This document shows positions 17,611 through 26,471 of a stretch of DNA of 64,000 nucleotides, piece by piece. Positions within the stretch are counted from its first letter, which is position 1, and each line of letters begins with the position of its first letter. The translations under genes and the position numbers were made by a program. Source of the DNA: Senegalimassilia faecalis (GTDB taxonomy: Bacteria; Actinomycetota; Coriobacteriia; Coriobacteriales; Eggerthellaceae). The notes under the pieces were generated by a model, which ran no database searches, was not told the DNA's origin, and saw only the letters and a list, made by a program, of their open reading frames with translations. The stretch is from positions 2,604,001 to 2,668,000 of the forward strand of contig NZ_SDPW01000001.1 in NCBI RefSeq assembly GCF_004135645.1. Direction: 5' to 3'.

Positions 17611-19404
17611 CTAGCTTTCGAATGCTTCGTGTAGGATTGCGGCGAAGTCGGCGCCGGGCTTGGCGGCTTGTGCCAGCAGGGCGTCTTTTTGGTCGCGGGT
17701 GAGGCGCTTGAAGCGGTATTCAGCGCTCATGGCGTCGTGCTTCGTGGCGAATTGGGCAACGGCCAGCAAGTTGAGCGGCCCGCGGCCGCGCGTGTATTTT
17801 GCGCCGGTGCCTGCGCGATGCGCCGCCAAGCGCGCTTCAACGTCGGGCGTGTAGCCGGTGTACAGGCTGCCATCGGCGCATTCGAGCACGTACATGAAGT
17901 GCGGCTTTGCCGATTGCTCGGGTGTGGTATTCGGCGCAAGTTTGAGCTCTTTGCCCAGCTCAGTGGCTAGTTCTGGCAGAAGTTTCGCCATGGTGGCGTC
18001 GATGGTGCGCTTTTTCAGCTGGCATTCCCAGATCACGTGGACGCGCCAGCCCATGTCGGTCAGCTGGCGTAGGTTTTCTTCGTCGCGCTCGATGTTGCGA
18101 GCGAACTTCGCCTGCCAGTAGTCGGTGTTCATCTTCGGCGTGCTGGGGTTGCAGTGCGGGCAGCGGTGCCAGAAGCAGCCGCGTACCTCGATGGCCACGT
18201 GCTTGCCTGGCCAGGCGATATCGGGATGCCCCGGCACCTTCCATTGCAGGCGGTAGCCGCCCAGCCCGGCGGCGCGTAGGCGTTCGCGCACCACCAGCTC
18301 GGGTTTCGTGTTCGCGCGCTTGTTGCCCTGCATGCTTTTGTGCACCGACCAGCTAGACGCCGCTGGCGCCTCCACGCGCACCGTGGCGTATTGGACGCGC
18401 GGGCTGGCGGCTGTGCGCTTCTGCGCGCGCTCGTCGGCGCCGGGCGCGATGGGCACGCCGGCGGTGTCGTCGGCTGTTGCGCCGCGCGCTTCGCCGTTGG
18501 CGCTTTCGGCTGTGGAGTTGGTATTTTCGTTCGCGTAGTTGCCTTTGTTTGCAAGTTTACTTGCAATCGTAGGCTTGACTTCCGCTTTCGCGTTGGAGGG
18601 CTCGACTTCTGTTTTCGCGCTTTTCACCTGCACTTTCGCCGTGACGAAGCTGCGTTTGATGCCGCTTTGGGGAAGCGCTTCGCCCAGCGTGCCGTCGGCG
18701 GCTGCGGCCAGAAGCGGCGCAAGCTCGACGTGCCAGCGTTCGGTCAGCCGGTTGAGGCCCCATTGCGCGTTCGCGGGGCTTGTCGAGGGAAGCACGTGCG
18801 CCGCCAGCCCCACCTGCCATTGCAGGTAGCGCTTGTACAGGCGCCCGGCTGTGCCGCCGTTGCACACCACGGCGCCGATGTGCGCCGTTTCCAGCACGCG
18901 CTCGACCTGCGCCGGAACCACGTTTTTGATGCTGGCGTCGCTTGAGCCCTTGATGTCGCACGACTCGATGACGTCCCACAGCGCGATGCCGTGCGCCAAC
19001 AGCAGCTGCTTCTTCGCTGCAATAGACTCGGCAAGCGAGGCGTGGTTGGCGGGGCCTTCGCCTTGCGCCGCTGTCTTGGTGGAACTTGCTTCGCCCCATT
19101 TCAGCGTAGCGGCCCGATGAATGCCGTTTACGCTGGTGGGGGGCAAGATCTGCTCGGTTGTCGTGTCGCGGTACGCAGACGCGCCGGCCGGTAAAGGCGT
19201 TGTCGCCATCGGCTCGCCCTCGTTTGGCGGAACGGGCTCGTCTAAGCAGGCGGCTATGACGCGCCAGAAGCGGTTTTGCGGGTTTCCGTAGTAGAACGCG
19301 TTTTTGCGCGACTGCACCGAGGGGAACGACCCGAGCACGAGGATGCGCGAGCGGTCGTCGAACACAGGCTCGAACCCGTGCGAGATATGTTGGTAATCGG
19401 ACAT
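17611..19404 (-). CDS. Three-domain DNA repair fusion: hypoxanthine-DNA-glycosylase-like, Vsr endonuclease, GIY-YIG
   Basis: A 597-residue protein from ATG 19404 (MSDYQHISHGFEP); the ORF could start further upstream and no strong ribosome site was seen. Domain 1 (about 1-235) has LVLGSFPSV, YYGNPQNRFWRV, ALWDVIESC and VLPSTSPANAQW, the pattern of the UDG-superfamily hypoxanthine-DNA glycosylases, with an insertion around 55-120. A low-complexity linker (240-355) follows. Domain 2 (357-465) is Vsr-like: NTKPELVVRERL, HPDIAWPGKHVAIEVRGCFW, WRVHVIWECQLKK. Domain 3 (502-580) is GIY-YIG of the UPF0213 type: FMYVLECADGSLYTGYT. A base-excision glycosylase joined to two nuclease folds suggests coupled removal and incision at deaminated bases. 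Confidence 0.85.
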   Translation of the reverse strand: MSDYQHISHGFEPVFDDRSRILVLGSFPSVQSRKNAFYYGNPQNRFWRVIAACLDEPVPPNEGEPMATTPLPAGASAYRDTTTEQILPPTSVNGIHRAATLKWGEASSTKTAAQGEGPANHASLAESIAAKKQLLLAHGIALWDVIESCDIKGSSDASIKNVVPAQVERVLETAHIGAVVCNGGTAGRLYKRYLQWQVGLAAHVLPSTSPANAQWGLNRLTERWHVELAPLLAAAADGTLGEALPQSGIKRSFVTAKVQVKSAKTEVEPSNAKAEVKPTIASKLANKGNYANENTNSTAESANGEARGATADDTAGVPIAPGADERAQKRTAASPRVQYATVRVEAPAASSWSVHKSMQGNKRANTKPELVVRERLRAAGLGGYRLQWKVPGHPDIAWPGKHVAIEVRGCFWHRCPHCNPSTPKMNTDYWQAKFARNIERDEENLRQLTDMGWRVHVIWECQLKKRTIDATMAKLLPELATELGKELKLAPNTTPEQSAKPHFMYVLECADGSLYTGYTPDVEARLAAHRAGTGAKYTRGRGPLNLLAVAQFATKHDAMSAEYRFKRLTRDQKDALLAQAAKPGADFAAILHEAFES

Positions 19405-19512
19405 GTGGCTAAGTATAGCGAAACGTGCCGAGGTGCTTTCGATAACCATTTTCGGGATGCTACATAAGCCGCTCAGCATGCCAGGCTCGGCGGGGGATAG
19501 GGGGAGGGTTCG

Positions 19513-19584
19513 CGTTAAATCACATACATGAGCCGGTTTTGAACGCAATAGGGTGAAAAAGTCCTTTACGTATGTGATTTAACG
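19513..19584. repeat. 15-bp inverted repeat, first of two adjacent
   Basis: CGTTAAATCACATAC (19513-19527) and its exact reverse complement (19570-19584) enclose 42 bases. There is no T-tract, so this is not an ordinary terminator. It lies between the divergently placed repair-fusion start and the 3' end of the CDF gene. Confidence 0.8.
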
Positions 19585-19599
19585 TCGCCTAGTCGCGCT

Positions 19600-19663
19600 A
19601 AGTCCCAAACTCGAGGCAATTTTTAACCGATTTCCGTTCGGAAAGTCGTCGAGTTTGGGACTT
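19600..19663. repeat. 15-bp inverted repeat, second of two adjacent
   Basis: AAGTCCCAAACTCGA (19600-19614) and its exact reverse complement (19649-19663) enclose 34 bases. It starts 16 bases after the first inverted repeat ends. A long stem-loop in either strand is possible. Confidence 0.8.
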
Positions 19664-19670
19664 GTGCCGC

Positions 19671-20732
19671 CTACGCCGGGTTCTCGTGGATCATGATGTG
19701 CTTGACGGTGGGGAAGGTGCGCTCGACGGCATCGTGCGCGGCCTCGGCAATGGCGTGCGCGTCCACCAGGCGCAGCTGCCCGTCCACGGCGATTTCCGCG
19801 TCCACGTACACCTTGCTGCCGAACTTGCGCGTGCGCAGGTTGTCGATGCTCACCACGCCGGGCTGTGCCAGGATGCAGTCGCGCACCTCAAGCTCGAACG
19901 TGGGCGCGCACGGCGTGTCCGTGACCTTGTCCACGGCGTCGCGCAGCACCTCGTAGGCCACCTTGAAGATGATCAGGCAGATCACGGCCGAGGCCAGCGG
20001 GTCGCACACGCCCCAGCCAAGCATGGCGCCGCCGATGCCCACCAGCGCGCCGATCGACGACAGCGCGTCGGAGCGGTGGTGCCATGCGTCGGCCATGAAC
20101 GCGTCGGAGTTCATCACGCGCGCCCAATGCCGCGTGTACCAGAACATGCCTTCCTTCACCACGATGCTGACGATGGCGGCCGAAAGCGCCAGCCAGCCCG
20201 GCGCCGCGGCGGTTTTGTACGCGCCGGTGACGATGGACTCCACGGAGGCGAACCCGATGCCCGCGCCCGTGGCGGCCAAGATGAGGCCAAGCGCCATGGA
20301 CGCCAGGCATTCGAAGCGCTCGTGGCCGTAGGGGTGGCTTTCGTCGGCGGCGCGCTGCGATAGGCGCACGCCCACGAACGCGATGGCCGTGGCGGCCACG
20401 TCGGACAGCGAGTGCACGGCGTCGGAGACCATAGCGGCCGAGTTGCCGAAGATGCCCGCGAATAGCTTGAACGCCGACAGCGCGACGTTGCCCGTCACGC
20501 CCACGCCCGCCAACTTGTTCGCGATGCGCCGCTCGTCGGCAGGCGAGGGGGAGAACTCGACGGGTGCGGCCGGCTTGTGGGTATTGGGGTTGACAGGAGA
20601 GCTTTCTGCGCCGTTTGTGGGCGCGGGGTGCGGCGAGCTTGCGGCGGGCTTGCCTTCTGCGTCGGCGGTGTGCTGCACGGTCTTCGCCGTCGGGGAATCT
20701 TCGTTTATGTCGTTCTGTTTGATGGTGCTCAT
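19671..20732 (-). CDS. Cation diffusion facilitator family metal exporter
   Basis: A 353-residue inner-membrane antiporter of the CDF family, expected to export divalent metals (Zn, Mn, Fe, Co or similar). After a Pro/Ser/Ala-rich cytoplasmic N-terminal extension of about 70 residues come six membrane helices. The first contains the metal-site pattern SDAVHSLSD and the fifth contains ADAWHHRSDALSS (HxxxD), followed by a cytoplasmic ferredoxin-like domain from about 265 (RTRKFGSKVYVDAEIAVD ... VKHIMIHENP). The start has AGGAG upstream. The leader folds into a stem that can cover this ribosome site. The long N-terminal extension is unusual for the family. Metal specificity cannot be read with confidence. 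Confidence 0.93.
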   Translation of the reverse strand: MSTIKQNDINEDSPTAKTVQHTADAEGKPAASSPHPAPTNGAESSPVNPNTHKPAAPVEFSPSPADERRIANKLAGVGVTGNVALSAFKLFAGIFGNSAAMVSDAVHSLSDVAATAIAFVGVRLSQRAADESHPYGHERFECLASMALGLILAATGAGIGFASVESIVTGAYKTAAAPGWLALSAAIVSIVVKEGMFWYTRHWARVMNSDAFMADAWHHRSDALSSIGALVGIGGAMLGWGVCDPLASAVICLIIFKVAYEVLRDAVDKVTDTPCAPTFELEVRDCILAQPGVVSIDNLRTRKFGSKVYVDAEIAVDGQLRLVDAHAIAEAAHDAVERTFPTVKHIMIHENPA

Positions 20733-20744
20733 GGTCGGTCGTCT

Positions 20745-20806
20745 CCTGGTAGCCGGGTTCGTTACAGCTCTTGCTTAGCTGTGCCGGTTCCAGGGCGCTT
20801 ACTATA
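20745..20806 (-). promoter_or_regulatory. Promoter and structured leader of the CDF exporter gene
   Basis: On the minus strand TATATAGT (20801-20808) is a good -10 element, placing the transcript start near 20794. The RNA from there can form nested stems: CCTGG with CCAGG (20790-20794 / 20745-20749), CCGG with CCGG (20784-20787 / 20753-20756) and ACAGCT with AGCTGT (20777-20782 / 20764-20769). The last strand of the outer stem overlaps the AGGAG ribosome site. This could be a metal-sensing or translational control leader. No known riboswitch consensus was matched. Confidence 0.4.
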
Positions 20807-21199
20807 TAAAGAAAGCGCGCCCGCGGGAACCAGCTTACTGTCCCGCAGACGCGCGCGTGCGTTTCTGCTGCCTGTTTGTGCAGGCCCGGCTCCATGGCGG
20901 CGCGCGCCACGGCCTGATCAGATTGCGCTGTTGAGCTCGCGCCCTGCGGCGGTTCGGCGCCGGCCCTGCGGCCGTGCGCGCCCGCGCCACCAAGACGCAA
21001 TGCAGTGCAAAGAGCACCCTCATAGTAAGGCTCGCGCCCTGGTATGTCACCGGTTACTTGCCAGTTGTGAAGGCTTTGCGACGCCCCGCCCGGCGCAGCT
21101 GTTGTGCAGGTGGTTGAACTTTGCCGCCAGGATGCTGGACTTTGCCCGTTCCTGTGAGGTGGCGGGATTTTGCTGCGGGGATGGATGGGTCCTGCTGCT

Positions 21200-21344
21200 A
21201 GATTTCGTAGAGCCGAGCGAAAGCTCGGTCCGCACAAAAGAGCGCGAAGCGCGACACAGAATTTTGCATCCATGCGGCTTCAAAATGGTGACGCGCCCTT
21301 CGGGCGCTGTCTGATTGGGGCGGAGCTCCGCCCCAACGAAATCT
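21200..21344. repeat. Dispersed palindromic element, full copy A
   Basis: A 145-bp element bounded by AGATTTCGT / ACGAAATCT. It contains a GAGCGAAAGCTC hairpin, a GCGCGAAGCGC hairpin, then the mirrored pair GCGCCCTTCGGGCGC and GGGGCGGAGCTCCGCCCC. The same architecture recurs at 28208-28351, and half copies occur at 40332, 41251 and 51807. The rest of the gap 20809-21388 shows no gene. Confidence 0.8.
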
Positions 21345-21388
21345 GGCAGCCAGTTGGTCGCCTTCGCCATCCTGGCGCTGGCTTGGCG

Positions 21389-23254
21389 CTACTTTTCCCG
21401 CTTCGCCAGTTCGGCGGACATGGCGTCGAGGTCGGCGGCTTGCATGAGGTCGATGAGCTGCTGCTGGGAGTGCACATCGAGCTTCGTATAAATATGGTAG
21501 GTATGCGTGTTCACCGTGCCTGCCGATATGAGCAGTTCTTCTTGGATGCGCGCGGCGGTGCGGCCGAGCGACAGCAGGTGGAACACGTCTACCTCACGCT
21601 TCGACAGGCCGTAGTAGGAGCCGATGATTCGGCAGCGTTCGAGCAGCGGTTTCTTGCGCTTCGTCGGTGCCGCGGCTGCAGGCGCGGCACCGTCCACGCG
21701 TCCTCGCTCTCTTTGCTGCGTACAGCTTTCTGCGTTACAACTTCGGCATCGTTGCAGGTCGTCGGGCACGCTTGCACGCAAGTTCCCATTCGCGTTGCCG
21801 CTTCTCGTCGCAACCCCAGCCGGCCCTGCAGCGCCCGCGCCGCCGGATACCCGCCCGGCTGTCGTGTCTCCCTTCACGACCTTCGCGTCGCCCGCAACGC
21901 CGCTTGTCACAGCTCCTGTTCTTATGTACCCGCCGGGGGACATGCCCATCTCAACGCCGCTCGCTGTCGCAGCTCCTATCCTCGCACTTCCGTCCGAAGT
22001 CGCTGCCATGTTGTTTTCCAGCAACGTCTGCGGGCTTTCGCCGTACAGCTCGGAGTCGTACAGATTCAGGTCGTTCTCGGTGAACACGTACAGGTAGGAG
22101 AATACGATGGCGCCGATGGCCAGGCCCGATGCCAGCACCAAAAACGAATGGCTCATGGCGAAGCTGCCGGAAAGCGCGCGGGACAGCAAGCTTCCCGCAA
22201 TCACGCCGATGGCCAGCGTGGCTCCGCGGCCTATGCTGAACACCTGCACGAACGTGTACTGAAAGCGGTTGGCTGCGTCGCACAGCGTCACCCATACGAC
22301 GATTTCGAACACCGTGTAGCCGATGGTGACCAGCAGGTAGGGTAGCGAGGTCCCCATGCCCAGCGACGGCGCCACCACGAACCCTAGCACGCACACCAAG
22401 ATGACCGGCTTGTACAACAGTTTGATGGAGAATCGTTTTCCCAGCGTGATGACCAGGGTGAATAGCGCAACGGCCACCACCGCGCCTATGGCGAATAGCG
22501 TCGCGTAGCCCAGGTCGAACGCGTCGGCGCTGTGCACCGAATACGTATCGCGCATGAAGCCGGTGGCCACGCCCAGAATAAGCGCCGCAGTTATGAACTT
22601 TGCTACAAGTTTGCCGGGGATGCTCTCGCCCATGGGCTCAGGCTGGCGCTCCTCTGCCTGCGCGAGGGTGATGGAGCTCGCCGTTTTGATGCAGGCTTCG
22701 GCGGCGAAGGGCAGGGCGAACACGATGGGCGTGTAGAACGCCCCTGGCGTCAAGAACACCGCCATGGTGGCCGCCGCGGCGATGGCCGTTGCGATAAGCG
22801 TTTCCAGCGCGCACGTCCGCGTGTCGGTTGCGCGGTACGCCCGTCCCAGGTCAAGCAGGACCAGCGCCGAACCCAAACCTGTTCCCACGCCGGCGACGGC
22901 CACCGTCAGCTGCCCGGGTAAGGCCGCTCCCAGGCTCGGCAACGCAATCGGCGCGATTCCCGCTGCGCACAGCATGGGCCCGACGAGGAACCCTCCGCGC
23001 GCGTCGAGCAACGCAGTGACGCGCTGGTGAACCGCTCCGGCGCACAGCAGCGCGGCGGCGAGCGTGATCACCGACACGAGGTAGACCATTTCGCTCGTTT
23101 CCCAACGCTGCTCCGGCGCGATGCCGCGGAACAGCACCGAGCTGAAAAACAGCAGGCATATCCAGGTTCTGTTGCAAGCGTAGCCGGCGCAGCGCCAAAC
23201 TGACGCCGCCCGCGTTTTCGTCATGCCGCTTGGCGCGGCTTCCCCGTTTCCCAT
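21389..23254 (-). CDS. Membrane-anchored LuxR-family transcriptional regulator
   Basis: A 621-residue protein: about twelve hydrophobic segments spread over residues 25-410, a Gly/Ala/Ser-rich linker (about 430-545), then a LuxR-type helix-turn-helix at the C-terminus (YYGLSKREVDVFHLLSLG, IQEELLISAGTVNTHTYHI, KLDVHSQQQLIDL). This architecture is characteristic of Eggerthellaceae, where such regulators sit beside molybdoenzyme operons. In Eggerthella lenta, relatives control catechol dehydroxylases. ATG 23254 is preferred over 23260 because GAGGGGG lies six bases upstream of it. The gene is divergent from the molybdopterin oxidoreductase operon and two dyads lie between them, so it probably senses that enzyme's substrate and controls the operon. 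Confidence 0.88.
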   Translation of the reverse strand: MGNGEAAPSGMTKTRAASVWRCAGYACNRTWICLLFFSSVLFRGIAPEQRWETSEMVYLVSVITLAAALLCAGAVHQRVTALLDARGGFLVGPMLCAAGIAPIALPSLGAALPGQLTVAVAGVGTGLGSALVLLDLGRAYRATDTRTCALETLIATAIAAAATMAVFLTPGAFYTPIVFALPFAAEACIKTASSITLAQAEERQPEPMGESIPGKLVAKFITAALILGVATGFMRDTYSVHSADAFDLGYATLFAIGAVVAVALFTLVITLGKRFSIKLLYKPVILVCVLGFVVAPSLGMGTSLPYLLVTIGYTVFEIVVWVTLCDAANRFQYTFVQVFSIGRGATLAIGVIAGSLLSRALSGSFAMSHSFLVLASGLAIGAIVFSYLYVFTENDLNLYDSELYGESPQTLLENNMAATSDGSARIGAATASGVEMGMSPGGYIRTGAVTSGVAGDAKVVKGDTTAGRVSGGAGAAGPAGVATRSGNANGNLRASVPDDLQRCRSCNAESCTQQRERGRVDGAAPAAAAPTKRKKPLLERCRIIGSYYGLSKREVDVFHLLSLGRTAARIQEELLISAGTVNTHTYHIYTKLDVHSQQQLIDLMQAADLDAMSAELAKREK

Positions 23255-23365
23255 TCGCATCCCCCTCTTGGTGCGTGGCGCCCATTGCGCGGCATCAACC
23301 TCCCCTTGGCCGCCGCAGCGCCTTTTCCAACATGGCCATTATGCCGTCAAACGGTCGTGAATTTC

Positions 23366-23384
23366 ATCATAAACCCTTTATGAT
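23366..23384. promoter_or_regulatory. Operator candidate 1 between luxR-type gene and molybdoenzyme operon
   Basis: ATCATAAA-CCC-TTTATGAT, a perfect 8-bp dyad with a 3-base centre. It sits in the divergent promoter region, with a near copy 40 bases further at 23407-23423. Confidence 0.6.
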
Positions 23385-23406
23385 TTTGCGCTGACGTGGG
23401 GTTATT

Positions 23407-23423
23407 TCATAAAGCGTTCATGA
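23407..23423. promoter_or_regulatory. Operator candidate 2 between luxR-type gene and molybdoenzyme operon
   Basis: TCATAAA-GCG-TTCATGA, the same dyad with one mismatch, 40 bases centre to centre from the first (about four helical turns). Confidence 0.55.
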
Positions 23424-23549
23424 TGCGCCTGCCGTTTCCGCTCCGTATAGTCGGCCTCGTGAACGGCGATGGGGCGTTGGCCGGCAAGGTTGGCCCGCCG
23501 AGGGACACCGCCGTCTTGGGGATACAACCAACGACAGAAGGAGGAGGAA

Positions 23550-26471
23550 ATGGCGAAGCTGAACGTCTCGCGACGCACGTTCGTGAAGATGACCGCGGCC
23601 ACCGCGGCCGTTGCCGCCGTCGGCGCGACCGCTGGCTCGGCGCTTGCGGAAGAGCCCTACACCGCGGCGGACAGCACCGGGCAGGTGCGGCGCATCCGCT
23701 CGTGCTGCCGCGGCTGCGGCAAGATGGAATGCGGCGTCTGGGTGACCGTGGAAAACGGCCGCGCCGTCAAGATCGAGGGCGACGAGAGCGCCCCGCATTC
23801 CATGGGAAGCTGCTGCGCGAAGTCGGTGTCGTCCATTCAGGCGTGCTACCATCCCGACCGCCTGCGCTATCCCATGAAGCGCACCCAGCCGAAGGGCGAG
23901 GACCCCGGCTGGCAGCGCATCAGCTGGGAGGAAGCGCTCGACACCATCGTCAAGGGCATCGAAAACGTCAAGGCGAAGTACGGCGGTGAGTCGCTGTTCA
24001 CCATGGGCGGTACCGGGCGCATCTGGTGCATGAGCCCGTACGCCGGCTACGGCAGCTGGTTCATGACGCCGAACACGGCCGTGGCCTGGCAGGTGTGCAA
24101 GGGCCCGCGTCACTTCTCCAGCGCGCTTACCAGCGAATACAACCACAGCTGGTCGGCGTCGGTCGAGCGCCCGTCGGTCTACACCATCTGGGCCTCCACG
24201 CCCGAGGTGTCCAACTACGACGAGGCCGGCCGCTCGGTCACCGACGAGGTGTTCCAGGCTGACACGTTCATCTCGGTGGACCCGCGCACGACCGCGCTCG
24301 GTAAGGAAGCCGATATCCACCTGGCCCTGCGCGCCGGCACCGACACGGCGCTTGCGCTGGCCATGTGCGACGTCGTCATCAAGCACGACCTGGTGGACTG
24401 GAAGTTCGTTCGCCGTTGGACGAACGCGCCGTTCCTCGTCGTCGACGACAAGGAGCCCTCGGGTCCCGAGATCCCGCACATCTTCCACGGCCCGAACATG
24501 ATCAAGACGAAGCTTCTGACCCAGGCCGACCTGCAGGAAGACGGCAGCCCCTACAAATATATGGTGTGGGACAGCGCGTCGGGCTCGCTCAAGTGGTTCA
24601 ACGCCACCGGTCAGCGCGCCGCGGCCGACCCGACTTACGACCCGGCCGCCGACCCGGAGTGCAACTGCTGGGAAGGCGAGCAGCCGTGGAAGCGCTATGA
24701 CGGCACGGGCCACAAGGACACCTGGTCGCGCCGCAACTTCAAGGGCATGGAAGGCCAGGCGAACCTGCGCGAGGGCCAGTCCCAGGCATGGCTTCCCGAC
24801 GAGGACGACTTCGAGTCCATCGACCCGGCGCTGCTCGGCAGCTTCGAGGTGACGTTCAAGGACGGCAGCAAGCACACGGCCATCCCCGTGTGGCAGAAGT
24901 TCGTCGACCGCTGCGACGAGTACGCTCCGGAGAAGGCGGCGAAGATCTGCGAGCTTGACTCGGCGCTCATCGAGAAGGCGGCGCTTGCCTACGCCACGCG
25001 CAAGGACCCGCGTTGGGGCAACGGCGGCATCCTGTACCAGCTGGCCATCGAGCACCATGGCAACTCCATCATGAACTGCCGCGCCATCGAGCTTTTGACG
25101 TGCATCACTGGCAACACCGACGGCCCGGGCGGCCAGCGCGGCGCCACGAAGATCGATGTCAACTACATGGGCAACTTCTCCGACCAGTCCTACAACGCCA
25201 ACATCGACAGCCAGCTCAAGCACCCCGAGATCATGGCGAAGCAGCTTGGCCGCGACGAGCATCCGCTGTTCGAATGGTGGGGGCTGTGGGGCAACGCCAA
25301 CAGCATCTGGAAGGCCGGCGTCACCGGCGACCCGTACCCGGTTAAGGGCGGCGTGTGCCAGTCGGGCGACTTCATGAACATGGGCAACACCACCATGGCG
25401 TGGGATTGCATTAAGCAGCTTGACTTCTTCTTCGACATCGACCTGTGGCACCATCCCACCTCCGAGCTTGCCGACGTCATTTTGCCGTGCCGCCATTGGC
25501 TTGAGGTTCCCTGCCCGCGCCAGTCGCAGGGTTCCGGCGGTGCGCTGGGCGCATGCGTGCCGTGCGTGGAGCCGCTGGCCGAGACGTGGTACGACCCCGA
25601 GATTGTCGAGGCGCTGTACAAGCGCGTTGGCATCCCGTGGGGCTGGGATGATGACAACCCGTATCCCACGCTTGAGGAAAAGCTTGACTACGTGGTGCGC
25701 GAAGTGGCTCCCTCGTGGAAGGACTATGTGGAGCAGTTCGAGGAAAACGGCTGGTGGGACGTTAAGAAGCTGCGCCCCGACGACTGGGGCACGTACCGCC
25801 GCTACCAGACGGGCTTCATGAAGAAGAGCTACACCGAGGCGCCCAACGAGCACAATGTCATCCCCGGCTTCAACACGCCCACGCAGAAGCAGGAGATCTG
25901 GTGCACCGTCATGGAGACGTACTGCGGAGCCGAGGACGCGCTTCCCGATTACCGCCCGAACCCCGACAGCCGCGACCGCAACCCCAAGTTGTGGGAGGAG
26001 TACCCCGTGCAGTGCCTGACCGGCCGTCGCATCCCCGTGTACTTCCATAGCGAGCATCGCCAGCTGCCGTGGTGCCGCGAAGTGTGGCCCGCGCCGCGCT
26101 GCGAGATCAATCCCGACGACGCGCGTGAGTGGGGCATCGAGCAGGGCGACTGGGTGTGGATCGAAAGCCCGCACGGCAAGATCCGCCAGACGGCCGACCT
26201 GTTCTACGGCGTGCCGCACGGCGTCATCAACTGCGAACACACGTGGTGGTTCCCCGAGTGCCCCGCGCCCGAGCACGGGTGGCGCTACTCGGCGGTCAAT
26301 CAGCTGGTGAACAACGACATCGACGACCCCCACTGCGGATCGTCCATCGTGCGCGGCTACCCGGTGAAGGTGTACAAGGCCGAAGAGGGCTGCCCCGATG
26401 GCATCATCGCCGACGCGAGCGACCCGCGCCTGAAGCAGTGGCTGCCGGTGTACGAAGGGAGGGATGAATAA
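23550..26471 (+). CDS. Tat-exported molybdopterin oxidoreductase catalytic subunit (DMSO reductase superfamily)
   Basis: A 973-residue bis-MGD enzyme expected to act outside the membrane. The start at 23550 has GGAGGAGG upstream. The Tat signal SRRTFVKM (residues 7-14) is followed by a hydrophobic stretch and an AxA-like cleavage site near 33. Cysteines at 52/53, 56, 61 and 88 supply a [4Fe-4S] site. Late blocks NPDDAREWGIEQGDWVWIESPHGKI and HTWWFPECPAPEHGW are typical of the acetylene hydratase/catechol-dehydroxylase-like branch seen in Eggerthellaceae, rather than classical DmsA. It forms an operon with a ferredoxin-like subunit and a membrane anchor, and is divergent from a LuxR-type regulator. 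The substrate cannot be deduced. Confidence 0.9.
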   Translation: MAKLNVSRRTFVKMTAATAAVAAVGATAGSALAEEPYTAADSTGQVRRIRSCCRGCGKMECGVWVTVENGRAVKIEGDESAPHSMGSCCAKSVSSIQACYHPDRLRYPMKRTQPKGEDPGWQRISWEEALDTIVKGIENVKAKYGGESLFTMGGTGRIWCMSPYAGYGSWFMTPNTAVAWQVCKGPRHFSSALTSEYNHSWSASVERPSVYTIWASTPEVSNYDEAGRSVTDEVFQADTFISVDPRTTALGKEADIHLALRAGTDTALALAMCDVVIKHDLVDWKFVRRWTNAPFLVVDDKEPSGPEIPHIFHGPNMIKTKLLTQADLQEDGSPYKYMVWDSASGSLKWFNATGQRAAADPTYDPAADPECNCWEGEQPWKRYDGTGHKDTWSRRNFKGMEGQANLREGQSQAWLPDEDDFESIDPALLGSFEVTFKDGSKHTAIPVWQKFVDRCDEYAPEKAAKICELDSALIEKAALAYATRKDPRWGNGGILYQLAIEHHGNSIMNCRAIELLTCITGNTDGPGGQRGATKIDVNYMGNFSDQSYNANIDSQLKHPEIMAKQLGRDEHPLFEWWGLWGNANSIWKAGVTGDPYPVKGGVCQSGDFMNMGNTTMAWDCIKQLDFFFDIDLWHHPTSELADVILPCRHWLEVPCPRQSQGSGGALGACVPCVEPLAETWYDPEIVEALYKRVGIPWGWDDDNPYPTLEEKLDYVVREVAPSWKDYVEQFEENGWWDVKKLRPDDWGTYRRYQTGFMKKSYTEAPNEHNVIPGFNTPTQKQEIWCTVMETYCGAEDALPDYRPNPDSRDRNPKLWEEYPVQCLTGRRIPVYFHSEHRQLPWCREVWPAPRCEINPDDAREWGIEQGDWVWIESPHGKIRQTADLFYGVPHGVINCEHTWWFPECPAPEHGWRYSAVNQLVNNDIDDPHCGSSIVRGYPVKVYKAEEGCPDGIIADASDPRLKQWLPVYEGRDE

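Noticed and set aside
20577-21314. 245-residue ORF between the CDF and luxR-type genes
   Set aside because: It runs antisense through the CDF start and promoter and into repeat element A; no protein family features.
23418-26333. 971-residue minus-strand frame opposite the molybdoenzyme
   Set aside because: Antisense shadow of a strongly supported gene in GC-rich DNA; residues are dominated by Val/Ala/Arg/His typical of such shadows.
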